From Singulisphaera sp. GP187 (GTDB taxonomy: Bacteria > Planctomycetota > Phycisphaerae > Phycisphaerales > SM1A02): 41,007 nucleotides of DNA. Made by a program: the position numbers and the translations under genes. The stretch is from contig CAMBWI010000018.1 of NCBI GenBank assembly GCA_945871445.1, positions 1 through 41,007 on the forward strand, read 5' to 3'. The notes beneath the pieces were generated by a model. The model had not been told where the DNA came from. It saw only the letters and a list, made by a program, of their open reading frames with translations, and ran no database searches. Shown here piece by piece: positions 1-9,942 of this stretch (its first letter is position 1; every line of letters begins with the position of its first letter).

Positions 1-21
1 GGTGGTGGTGGACGGCGCTAA
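1..21 (+). CDS. possible 3' end of a glycine-rich protein (partial)
   Basis: The first bases read as four glycine codons, two arginine codons and TAA (stop at 19-21). Gly-rich tails ending in Arg are common in small RRM-type RNA-binding proteins, but only six residues are visible, so both the frame and the identity are guesses. A GGCGCT/AGCGCC inverted repeat (14-19 and 27-32) overlaps the stop codon and could help end the upstream transcript, but no T-run follows it. Confidence 0.25.
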   Translation, partial: GGGGRR

Positions 22-72
22 ACATCAGCGCCGGGTGCATGAGTTTGAGATGGCATTACACTCTTCAAACTT

Positions 73-1671
73 ATGACAAGTAAATATCGAACAACGCCCA
101 CTATCACTGAGGGAATGCCAAAGGGCATTCCATACATCGTTGGAAATGAAGCGGCTGAGCGTTTTTCTTTTTATGGAATGAAGACCATCTTGGTGGTTTT
201 TATGACGCAGTATCTGATGACTGCGAGTGGTAGCCCGAATTATATGACTGACACTCAGGCGCGCGAGTGGATGCATCTCTTTGTTGCGAGCGCATATTTT
301 TTCCCAGTCATCGGTGCGATTATTGCTGATGCATTTCTTGGCAAGTATCTCACGATCTTGTCGCTTTCAGTCGTCTATGTGATTGGGCATCTCTGTTTAG
401 CCTGTATTGATTTGCCATCTGCTGCGCTCAATGCGACGTTCGATCCACGGGGTTGGATGATCGCAGGATTATTGTTGATTGCTATTGGATCAGGTGGAAT
501 CAAGCCGTGCGTTTCGGCGCACGTCGGAGATCAATTTGGTCATGCCAATAGGCACTTGATCGAAAAAGTTTTTGGATGGTTTTACTTTGCGATTAACTTT
601 GGTTCGTTCTTTTCGACATTGCTCACTCCTTGGCTACTGAAGAATTACGGGCCCGGCTGGGCGTTCGGTGTGCCTGGAATCTTGATGGCCATCGCAACGA
701 TTATCTTTTGGATGGGGCGCAATCGATTTACCCACATTCAGCCGCGCGGAATGCAATACTTCGCAGAGACATTTGGTCCTTCTGGCTTAATGTCAATTCT
801 GAAGTTGGTTCCTCTCTATCTCTTTGTCGCAGTCTTCTGGTCGCTGTATGACCAAGGCGGTAGTGCTTGGGTGCAACAAGCTCAGCAAATGAATCTCAAT
901 TTTATGGGATTGACTTGGCTTGAAAGTCAGATTCAAGCAATTAATCCGCTTTTGATTCTTATCTATATCCCGCTCTTTGCATATGTCATTTATCCACTCA
1001 TGTCGAAACTTTTCAAGTTGACTCCGCTTCGAAAGATTTTGATGGGATTCGCACTGACGGTGCTTTCATTTATGATTGCGGCGCACGCACAAGGTTTGAT
1101 TGACAAAGAAGTCGAACGCTTTCGTGAAGTACTCACTCCGATGTGTGCTGCAGGCACTCTTGATACTGCAGCGACTTGTGCTCTTATGCGAGCAGACGAG
1201 ATGAATTCCTCTGCAATTGATCTTGAAGCAGCGAATGGAGATCAGGCCAAGATGTTGGCTTCACTGACTGATGCTGGCGTTGCAGTTTTCAAAGATGGAA
1301 CGACGCTTCAAGCACAGTGGCCAACAGTTGGTTGGCAACTTCTGGCGTATCTCGTCATCACAGCTGCCGAAGTTCTTGTGTCGATTACCTGTCTCGAGTT
1401 CAGCTACACACAGGCGCCAAGGCATATGAAGTCGCTCATTATGAGTTTGTATTTACTGTCTGTTGCTCTTGGAAATCTTTTTACCGTTGCGGTCAATCAT
1501 TTCACACAGGATGCCAGTGGAAATACCACACTCGTTGGCGCCAGCTATTACTGGTTCTTTACGAATCTCATGATTTGGACAACAGCGCTCTTCGTCCTTG
1601 TCGTGATTTTCTATAAACCACGCGCCTATTTGCAGGATGATCCAAACGAACTCGGCGAAGTAGTTCAATAG
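73..1671 (+). CDS. POT/PTR2-family proton-dependent oligopeptide transporter
   Basis: This is an inner-membrane major-facilitator transporter that imports di- and tripeptides with protons. The family signature ExxER is present near the N terminus (E26-x-x-E29-R30, in GNEAAERFSFYG). It is followed by repeated hydrophobic segments, a conserved glycine-rich stretch near residue 140 (GSGGIKPCVSAH) and a long central insert (about residues 350-415) before the last helices. The 532-residue length is usual for bacterial POT proteins. The ATG at 73 is preceded by TACACT (57-62), a -10-like hexamer only 10 nt upstream, and by no Shine-Dalgarno site, so the transcript may be nearly leaderless. It converges with icd, with 8 bp between the two stop codons. 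The family is secure; the substrate range is not visible. Confidence 0.93.
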   Translation: MTSKYRTTPTITEGMPKGIPYIVGNEAAERFSFYGMKTILVVFMTQYLMTASGSPNYMTDTQAREWMHLFVASAYFFPVIGAIIADAFLGKYLTILSLSVVYVIGHLCLACIDLPSAALNATFDPRGWMIAGLLLIAIGSGGIKPCVSAHVGDQFGHANRHLIEKVFGWFYFAINFGSFFSTLLTPWLLKNYGPGWAFGVPGILMAIATIIFWMGRNRFTHIQPRGMQYFAETFGPSGLMSILKLVPLYLFVAVFWSLYDQGGSAWVQQAQQMNLNFMGLTWLESQIQAINPLLILIYIPLFAYVIYPLMSKLFKLTPLRKILMGFALTVLSFMIAAHAQGLIDKEVERFREVLTPMCAAGTLDTAATCALMRADEMNSSAIDLEAANGDQAKMLASLTDAGVAVFKDGTTLQAQWPTVGWQLLAYLVITAAEVLVSITCLEFSYTQAPRHMKSLIMSLYLLSVALGNLFTVAVNHFTQDASGNTTLVGASYYWFFTNLMIWTTALFVLVVIFYKPRAYLQDDPNELGEVVQ

Positions 1672-1679
1672 TTCGACGT

Positions 1680-4097
<2,418 letters not shown>

Positions 4098-4196
4098 TCA
4101 GTCGATCTGCAAGACAGTGCCTGAACTGTTGTTGGCTTTGGAGGAGTCATTCGGAATCAAAATACGTCAATTCTTTAACCCTTGTAGATTTTCATC

Positions 4197-5663
4197 GTGG
4201 CGAAAATCGAAAATCCCGCAAGTCAAATTGAGAGCGCACTCTCAAATGGAAATTTTGGATTGGCGCTCATTCTTGCAGACAAACTTGTCGCAACTTCCAA
4301 GCGTAGTTTGCTTGGATGGGTCAGCCGCGCTCGCGCCAACCTTGGACTTGGGAAAATTTGCGATGCTGATGAAGATCTTGATGTTGCGATTCGTCTTGCT
4401 CCGGATGATGCGCAGTCAATTCTTCTGCGTGGCATGGTCGATCAGAGACTGGGGCGAATCGACCGTGCAGTTGATCGACTACGAAAACTTGCTGCTTCAC
4501 ATTCGCCATATGCAATTGAAGCATCAGTGATGTTTGCAGAGACGCTCTATTTTTCTCATCGGCGGGATGAATTCAAAAAGTTCGTCGAAGCAGGGGGCGT
4601 CTGGTCGAATGATCCTCGGCGAGCATTGATGATCGCTCGAGTGCGTGCTGTCGCAGATCCCACTGGAGCACTCGATGATGTGCTTGCAATCACAAAAAGT
4701 ACAAGTAGCGTCGTACTTCGTCGTGTTGCGGGCTTTGATGCAGTGCAAATGTTGGACAAAGCAGGGAGATATCGTGAGGCATTTGATCTGGCAGATCACT
4801 TGCATTCGACAACGACACCGCCGTTTGATGTCGATGGAATGATTGATTCTGTACGCGAACAACGCGAACTGCTGAAGAAGGGACGTGCATGGTGTGCTCC
4901 ACGGGTTGAACCAGTTGATGGAGTTGCGATGGTCGTTGGTTTGCCAAGATGCGGCACCACTCTTCTGGAACAAATGCTCGACAGTCACTCGAAGATCAGC
5001 GGCATCGGTGAATATGACGGCGTTGAAGTCATGGGGACAGGGATCATTTCGACTGGGATTCCAATGCGAAACCTTGGGATGTTGCCACGCGAAGCTGGTG
5101 AAGCGTTGCAGCGGGGATATCTTCGAGGTGCGACGAGACTGCGCAGAGATGGTGCTCAGTGGGTCTTTGATAAAAATTTGCGTGCATGGAAATGGTTGCC
5201 AGTTGTTGCGGCGATTCTTCCAGGAGCAGTCTGTTTTTACGTTGCTCGCGATCCGCGTGACATGGCGATCAGCACTTTCCTTTCATTCTTTCATCCGATC
5301 AGCGATGGTTGGACTGGCAAGATCAATTCTCTGCGGAGAGTGATTGATGCCGAGCGTTCCATTCTTCCAGAGGCGCTTGAAACGCTTGGTATTTCGCACG
5401 AGAGCATCGTCTACGAAAACTTGGTCGCGGATCCAGCGGGGCACGCAAAGCGCTGTTTGGATCGACTTGGACTTGAGACGCAAGCGAGCGTCCTGAAGCC
5501 GCAAGAGAACCAGCGCGCAGTTTTCACCCTCAGTCACGAGCAGGTGCGAAGACCAATCAACAACACATCGATTGGCCGATGGGAAAATTATGCATGGGCA
5601 TTTGATAGTGCGTGGGATTCGCTTGCAGCTGCGCATGATGCGCGGCGGAAGGGTTCAGTTTGA
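4197..5663 (+). CDS. TPR-sulfotransferase fusion protein
   Basis: This two-part protein of 488 residues has an N-terminal TPR-like helical half (about residues 5-235) and a C-terminal PAPS-dependent sulfotransferase domain (about 240-475). The 5'-phosphosulfate loop is GLPRCGTTL (248-256), and the 3'-phosphate strand/helix is YVARDPRDMAIS (348-359). Proteins of this layout transfer sulfate from PAPS to a carbohydrate, lipid or protein, with the TPR half thought to hold the partner. The acceptor cannot be deduced. The start is a GTG; TAGATT (4185-4190) lies 6 nt before it, which supports this start and suggests a leaderless transcript. There is no signal peptide, so a cytoplasmic location is likely. 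A formylglycine-generating enzyme (sulfatase activator) lies two genes downstream, a loose sulfate-ester link. Confidence 0.87.
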   Translation: MAKIENPASQIESALSNGNFGLALILADKLVATSKRSLLGWVSRARANLGLGKICDADEDLDVAIRLAPDDAQSILLRGMVDQRLGRIDRAVDRLRKLAASHSPYAIEASVMFAETLYFSHRRDEFKKFVEAGGVWSNDPRRALMIARVRAVADPTGALDDVLAITKSTSSVVLRRVAGFDAVQMLDKAGRYREAFDLADHLHSTTTPPFDVDGMIDSVREQRELLKKGRAWCAPRVEPVDGVAMVVGLPRCGTTLLEQMLDSHSKISGIGEYDGVEVMGTGIISTGIPMRNLGMLPREAGEALQRGYLRGATRLRRDGAQWVFDKNLRAWKWLPVVAAILPGAVCFYVARDPRDMAISTFLSFFHPISDGWTGKINSLRRVIDAERSILPEALETLGISHESIVYENLVADPAGHAKRCLDRLGLETQASVLKPQENQRAVFTLSHEQVRRPINNTSIGRWENYAWAFDSAWDSLAAAHDARRKGSV

Positions 5664-5671
5664 ACCAACTA

Positions 5672-5755
5672 TAGAAGCCGAATTCTGCAACGGAGTCTCG
5701 TCTCAAACTGTCATTCTGCTTTGCAACTCAGATTCTGATGATTCAGCGGCTTCTA
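5672..5755. repeat. long-range inverted repeat in the gap between two genes
   Basis: TAGAAGCCG (5672-5680) is repeated as its exact reverse complement, CGGCTTCTA (5747-5755). The pairing could continue inward (AAT with ATT) past a 3-nt bulge. The 66 bases enclosed contain smaller self-complementary pieces such as CAGATTCTG. It starts 8 nt after the sulfotransferase stop codon and could fold as an RNA hairpin about 84 nt long. It is not followed immediately by a T-run, so it is not a standard terminator. Its function is unknown. Confidence 0.45.
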
Positions 5756-5773
5756 CGCACTGTTTTACGTGTT

Positions 5774-5795
5774 AAAAATCAGATTTTTGTAAAAA
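5774..5795. promoter_or_regulatory. overlapping AT-rich palindromes upstream of the secreted hydrolase gene
   Basis: AAAAATC-A-GATTTTT (5774-5788) is a 15-bp palindrome with 7-bp arms. It overlaps TTTTTGTAAAAA (5784-5795), a second palindrome sharing the T-run. The two hairpins are mutually exclusive. The block lies 52-73 nt before the ATG at 5847 and could be a terminator for the upstream unit, an operator, or part of the promoter. It cannot be told which from the sequence alone. Confidence 0.4.
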
Positions 5796-5846
5796 TACAG
5801 ATATTACTTGTCACCTTCATTTTTCGAGAGACAATGATAAGAGAGT

Positions 5847-7700
5847 ATGTCTAAATCAATTCCAAATTTTAGATTTGTCGCATTTGTCACGTTACTCCTA
5901 TCGATGCCATACTCGACTGCGCTTGCGCAAAGTCCGCCAATTGTCAACTGGGTCTTCAACCCTACGAGTGGCATTCAAATTTACACATTGACCTATCGCC
6001 CGACGAATGCGACTCCTGGTGCTCGATATCCAGCCATCGTGTTTGTACCTGGTGGAGTTGGAACCAACACTGCATTTTCCGCTGCCAATATGCAGGCTCA
6101 GGCAGATCAAGGTTTCATCGCGGTCAGCTTTGATCCTGATGGTCGTGGACTGAGTACTGGCGGTGGGACTTTTACATACGAAGATTTCGGCGGACCTCTC
6201 CAGCAAGATGGCTTGCATCAAGTGCTCAAGTATGTCTCGACCCGTGCGGATGTCTTGGGCGAAAACATCTTTGTGCAATCTCGATCCTTCGGAGTCACAT
6301 TGTCTGCTGGAGCACTTGCCAGATATCCGCACACGCCGCAAGTCAAAGCATTTGTCGAGTGGGAAGGTCCAGCTGATCGAACCGATATGACATCGATGAC
6401 GGGACATCCTCAAACCGATGACGCGTTTTGGTTGCCTCGTGAGCCAACTAATTTCATTGGAAGTTTCAAAGGCGACTTCATATCGATTCAATCGATCATT
6501 GATCATGTTCAACCAGATCATCTACACACAATTAAGTTGAACAATGGCGCTGTCAATCAAGCGAGTGGCGGTTCTGGTCTTTCGCGATTTGTGCGTGTCA
6601 ATGGAGCAACGGGAGCAGGATCGAATCTTGTCAATCAGATTTATAGCGGAACTTTTCTCGCATCGACATTGCCAGAAACAACTGCATTAGAACCATATTT
6701 GCGTGGGATTATGCAGGAAATGGTGGCTCGACCTGTACGGCCTCGAGTTGGTGATCTCAACGGCAATGGCTCGGTCGACGGCGCAGATTTATCGATGATT
6801 CTTTCTGCGTGGGGTACATATAATTGGGATGCGGATCTGAATGACGATCAGCAGGTCGATGGTGCGGATCTCGCATTGATACTTGCAGCTTGGACAAGTG
6901 GAGGTGGCGGCACTGGTCCATGGAACAATAATATTGATGTGTATCTCTTTGCTCCGGGAGCGAATCCACTGCGCGTTCATACATTTCCGCGTGCGGGAGT
7001 TTCCACTGTTGCATCATTGGCATCTGGAGAATTGATCGCTGCATTCCAGTGGTTTCCAGAGACTCCATTGGAGTCATTCGACCGCATTGCGCTCAGTCGC
7101 TCAACTGATAACGGTATGACTTGGACAGCACCGACAACGATTGTGCTGACTGGTTTGGTATCCGATGATCGTGCGCCTTTCGATCCGACGCTCGCAATTC
7201 TCGATGATGGGCGCATTCGCCTCTATTTCACGATGAATAAACTTGCCACTGGCGCGATCCCTCGCATCGGTAGCGCAATCTCGATTGACGGGGTTCACTT
7301 TGATCTCGAACCTGGCGACCGATTTGCAGTAAGCGGTCAAATGGTGATCGACTGCGCAGTTTCTCGACTCAATGGCGTGTGGCAGTTGATATCACCGAAC
7401 CAGACTGTCAACGGCACAGCATTTCGCGCAACGAGTAGTGATGGATTGAACTTTGTTCGTCAGGCTGATCTTGTAGGTGCGTCAACAAATCGATGGCTTG
7501 GCGCGATGATTCAGATTCCCAAAGGTCTGAGGTTTTATGGAACAAGCAATACAGGAATTTGGAGTGCACGCTCTACCAATGGCTCAATATGGAATATAGA
7601 TAGTGTCACATATCCCATTCCTGGTGCTGATCCGGGCGTTGTTTCTCTACCAAATGGATCGATTTTGATGACAGTCACTGGACCACCTGGTGGGGGATAA
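5847..7700 (+). CDS. secreted alpha/beta-hydrolase-like protein with internal dockerin repeats and a sialidase-like C-terminal part
   Basis: This 617-residue exported protein has a signal peptide (about residues 1-27, ending ALA before QSPP). Residues about 40-290 resemble an alpha/beta hydrolase: the strand YPAIVFVPGG, then DPDGRG, then an elbow-like QSRSFGV with candidate nucleophile S147 (Ser, not Gly, in the first elbow position). Residues 302-350 are two dockerin-like Ca-binding repeats (DLNGNGSVDGADL and DLNDDQQVDGADL). After a GGGG linker, residues about 362-617 look like a sialidase/exo-type beta-propeller, with SRSTDNGMTW and related repeats resembling Asp-boxes. Dockerin pairs normally sit at a C terminus, so the internal position is odd and may reflect a gene fusion. 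The last codons run into a G5 tract and a Pro-Ala-coding repeat in another frame, so the end may be frameshifted. Substrate unknown. Confidence 0.75.
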   Translation: MSKSIPNFRFVAFVTLLLSMPYSTALAQSPPIVNWVFNPTSGIQIYTLTYRPTNATPGARYPAIVFVPGGVGTNTAFSAANMQAQADQGFIAVSFDPDGRGLSTGGGTFTYEDFGGPLQQDGLHQVLKYVSTRADVLGENIFVQSRSFGVTLSAGALARYPHTPQVKAFVEWEGPADRTDMTSMTGHPQTDDAFWLPREPTNFIGSFKGDFISIQSIIDHVQPDHLHTIKLNNGAVNQASGGSGLSRFVRVNGATGAGSNLVNQIYSGTFLASTLPETTALEPYLRGIMQEMVARPVRPRVGDLNGNGSVDGADLSMILSAWGTYNWDADLNDDQQVDGADLALILAAWTSGGGGTGPWNNNIDVYLFAPGANPLRVHTFPRAGVSTVASLASGELIAAFQWFPETPLESFDRIALSRSTDNGMTWTAPTTIVLTGLVSDDRAPFDPTLAILDDGRIRLYFTMNKLATGAIPRIGSAISIDGVHFDLEPGDRFAVSGQMVIDCAVSRLNGVWQLISPNQTVNGTAFRATSSDGLNFVRQADLVGASTNRWLGAMIQIPKGLRFYGTSNTGIWSARSTNGSIWNIDSVTYPIPGADPGVVSLPNGSILMTVTGPPGGG

Positions 7701-7707
7701 ACGAATA

Positions 7708-7730
7708 CCTGCTCCTGCTCCTGCTCCTGC
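7708..7730 (+). repeat. CCTGCT hexanucleotide repeat
   Basis: CCTGCT is repeated three times and followed by CCTGC, directly after the stop codon of the secreted hydrolase. In the frame one base away from that gene it codes Pro-Ala-Pro-Ala and stays open to a TAG at 7756-7758. It may be a coding tail lost by a frameshift in the preceding G5 tract (7692-7696), or simply an intergenic repeat. Confidence 0.6.
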
Positions 7731-7777
7731 ATATCTAGGAGTCTGTAAAGAGTCATAGAGAACGTTATCTTCGTGGG

Positions 7778-8821
7778 GTGAGTTGTGCGAAATCTAAAAA
7801 TGCAATTCGGTGCGTGGAACTTTCGCTTGCGTTGGTAATAGTTGGGCTTACTTCGTGCGCTTCAACCGCACCCGTCGGCATGGTCTTGATCCCTGCGGGA
7901 GAATTTTCGATGGGAAGCGTGGACTTGCTTGCGCGCGCCGACGAACATCCGATTCACCGCGTGCGAATAAACGCTTTTTGGATGGATGCAACTGAAGTGA
8001 CCAACCAACAATTTGCGAAGTTTGTCGATGCGACGGGATACAAGACGATGGCAGAGCGTCCAGTTGACTGGGAAGAACTGAAAAAACAAGTGCCTGTAGG
8101 AACACCCAAGCCACCTGATGAAATGTTGCAGCCGGGATCGCTGGTATTCGTTCAGTCTGAGACATCAGTGCCCACAAACGATCCGAGCCGTTGGTGGGTG
8201 TGGACAACTGGGGCTTCTTGGAAACATCCAGAAGGACCTTCATCCAGCATCGAGGATCGAATGGAGCATCCTGTTGTCCAAGTCGCGTTTGTTGATGCGA
8301 TTGAATATGCGAAGTGGACGGGAAAGCGTTTGCCCACAGAAGCCGAGTGGGAATATGCAGCGCGTGGTGGACTCGATGGGAAAGCGAACTGCTGGGGCAA
8401 CGAGCCGATAGTCCCAACGCGCGCAAATACATGGCAAGGAGAATTTCCAGTAAAGAATGAGCAACTCGACGGTTTCACGCGCACTGCACCTACCAAGAGT
8501 TTCGCACCAAATGGATATGGACTCTATGAAATGGCTGGAAATGTTTGGGAGTGGTGCGCGGATCAATATCGCCCCGATACATACGCAATTCGTGCAGAGT
8601 CGATAGAGAAGGGGGCGTGTGCAATGAACCCCCAAGGGCCGTCGACGAGTTTTGATGCGAATAATCCAGACGCACCAGATGTTCGAGTGAATCGAGGAGG
8701 TTCGTTCTTATGCAATGACAGTTACTGTGCGAGTTACCGTCCGAGCGCTCGTATGGCGACGACGCCCGATACTTCGCTTGCGCATCTGGGGTTTCGCTGT
8801 GTTCAATCGTTGCCGAAGTAG
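7778..8821 (+). CDS. formylglycine-generating enzyme (SUMF1/FGE family), predicted lipoprotein
   Basis: Enzymes of this family oxidise a cysteine in sulfatases to the catalytic C-alpha-formylglycine. The core is complete: MVLIPAGEFSMGS (about 35-47), ATEVTNQQFAKF, GKRLPTEAEWEYAARGG, YGLYEMAGNVWEWC and the C-terminal GGSFLCNDSYC. The two cysteines there, C312 and C317, correspond to the copper-binding active-site pair C336/C341 of human FGE, so this is likely a true FGE and not one of the many cysteine-less relatives. The N terminus carries a lipobox, LTSC (C27), after a hydrophobic stretch, predicting a membrane-anchored, exported enzyme. The GTG start lies 6 nt after TATCTT (7766-7771). No sulfatase gene is visible in this window. 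Confidence 0.9.
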   Translation: MSCAKSKNAIRCVELSLALVIVGLTSCASTAPVGMVLIPAGEFSMGSVDLLARADEHPIHRVRINAFWMDATEVTNQQFAKFVDATGYKTMAERPVDWEELKKQVPVGTPKPPDEMLQPGSLVFVQSETSVPTNDPSRWWVWTTGASWKHPEGPSSSIEDRMEHPVVQVAFVDAIEYAKWTGKRLPTEAEWEYAARGGLDGKANCWGNEPIVPTRANTWQGEFPVKNEQLDGFTRTAPTKSFAPNGYGLYEMAGNVWEWCADQYRPDTYAIRAESIEKGACAMNPQGPSTSFDANNPDAPDVRVNRGGSFLCNDSYCASYRPSARMATTPDTSLAHLGFRCVQSLPK

Positions 8822-8958
8822 TGCACTTGGAATGCGCTTTCAATCCATTTGTAATCGATTGAATAGTCATTGCTCCACGCAAGAAAAGTCATTGCCCACT
8901 CAAGGACATCATTGGTGTACCGTGCTTGATACAGTTCCATATTCCAACGAAAATCCAT
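8803..8958 (-). CDS. candidate 51-aa protein, divergent from the K+ channel gene
   Basis: An ATG-to-TGA frame of 51 codons fills the gap between the FGE and K+ channel genes on the opposite strand. The product (starts MDFRWNMELYQARY, ends QVHYFGND) is rich in Trp, Tyr, Asp and Glu, low in Arg, and has mixed codon use. It reads more like a folded small protein than the Arg/Ser/Cys-rich translations typical of antisense shadows here. Its ATG shares the palindrome CATG (8956-8959) with the channel's ATG at 8957, and its last 19 nt overlap the 3' end of the FGE gene. AAGGA lies 9 nt before the start. I do not recognise the family, and an artefact is possible. Confidence 0.42.
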   Translation of the reverse strand: MDFRWNMELYQARYTNDVLEWAMTFLAWSNDYSIDYKWIESAFQVHYFGND

Positions 8959-9637
8959 GATCCCTATTCCTTCAAATCCCACAAAGTGGCTTAAAAATCG
9001 AACGCTTCCTCTTCTCGCCGCGCTTCTGGCATGCATTGGTTTGTACCCAATCTTTATGTTAAAGCCGGGCATGTCGGAAAATCTATTCCAAGCGGTAGTT
9101 ATCTGTATACCGCTTTTTGGATTGTTCGCATTGACCCATTGGAAGCGCGCCATTCCACTGGTTGGTCTTTTTCTTGTGATGATCATCTGGAGTTGGCTGT
9201 CATTTGGCTTTGATCAGACGAGGGTGGCACGCAGTCCAATCTCGTATTTAGCCTGTTTGTATTACATCTATGCAATCGTCGTCCTTGCAAGTGAGCTGTT
9301 AAAGAACGAATCATTGATTGATGATCGTGTGTATGGCGGTATCGTAATTTATCTATTGGCAGCCATGATGTTTTCGAGTTTGCATAGACATGTCTCGGCA
9401 GTCGATCCGAATGCTTATTACCAGACTTTTGATGAGAAGCCACTCTTGATGTTGTGGAAAGAATCACTTTATTATTCAGTCTCAGCAATCACCACCTTGG
9501 GATTTGGCGACATTATTCCAGTCTCGAACTGGGCACGTGCTGTAACGATCCTCGAAGCTATTAGTGGAATCTTCATCACAATTGTCTTCATCGCCCGTTT
9601 GGCATCCTTGCCAACGAAGCATGCAAAACATTCATAG
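8957..9637 (+). CDS. ion-channel protein with K+ selectivity filter
   Basis: This 226-residue membrane protein ends in a pore module: an outer helix, a pore helix (WKESLYYSVSAIT) and the filter TLGFGD (180-185), followed by a last transmembrane helix (about 196-216). TLGFGD is a variant of the TVGYGD K+ filter, so it is likely a K+ or cation channel of the Ion_trans_2 class. Hydrophobic stretches at about 16-35, 45-60, 65-82, 97-112 and 127-142 give five further membrane segments, a six-helix layout without the arginine-rich S4 of voltage-gated channels. No C-terminal RCK/TrkA domain is present. The start is the ATG at 8957. It precedes the DUF485/ActP pair by 11 bp and could share a transcript with it. 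Confidence 0.82.
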   Translation: MIPIPSNPTKWLKNRTLPLLAALLACIGLYPIFMLKPGMSENLFQAVVICIPLFGLFALTHWKRAIPLVGLFLVMIIWSWLSFGFDQTRVARSPISYLACLYYIYAIVVLASELLKNESLIDDRVYGGIVIYLLAAMMFSSLHRHVSAVDPNAYYQTFDEKPLLMLWKESLYYSVSAITTLGFGDIIPVSNWARAVTILEAISGIFITIVFIARLASLPTKHAKHS

Positions 9638-9648
9638 TAAATTCATTC

Positions 9649-9942
9649 TTGATTAAAAAAACAATACGCTTGAATCAATTCAATCCTCGGCAACGATTAT
9701 GGCTCGCTCCAACTTTGTTTTGGATCTATACCCTCTCCTATGCCGCTTTCGTTGTGGCCGCTGCGTTTTTCACATTCGAAAATGGCGATCCTGTAGGTGG
9801 ACTCGCACAGCCGGCCTTCGCAGGATTGAGTTTCGGAGTCGTCGCTGGATTTGCGCTGATATTTGGCGCATTTGTGCTTGCAATGATCTACGCGCTTCTT
9901 GGTCCGCGTGAACAAGAAACCCCATCGAGATCGAATAGATGA
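9649..9942 (+). CDS. DUF485 small membrane protein (YjcH-like)
   Basis: This 97-residue protein has two hydrophobic helices (about 20-42 and 57-85), with a basic, Gln-rich N terminus and a polar tail. Its length, topology and position directly before an ActP-type symporter are those of DUF485 (YjcH), which is almost always found beside acetate/cation symporters and is presumed to support their assembly or activity. No ATG is available. A TTG at 9649 is the likely start, with TTG at 9670 as an alternative, and CATAGT (9633-9638) 10 nt before 9649 could be a -10 box. The stop overlaps the actP start by ATGA (9939-9942). Confidence 0.78.
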   Translation: MIKKTIRLNQFNPRQRLWLAPTLFWIYTLSYAAFVVAAAFFTFENGDPVGGLAQPAFAGLSFGVVAGFALIFGAFVLAMIYALLGPREQETPSRSNR

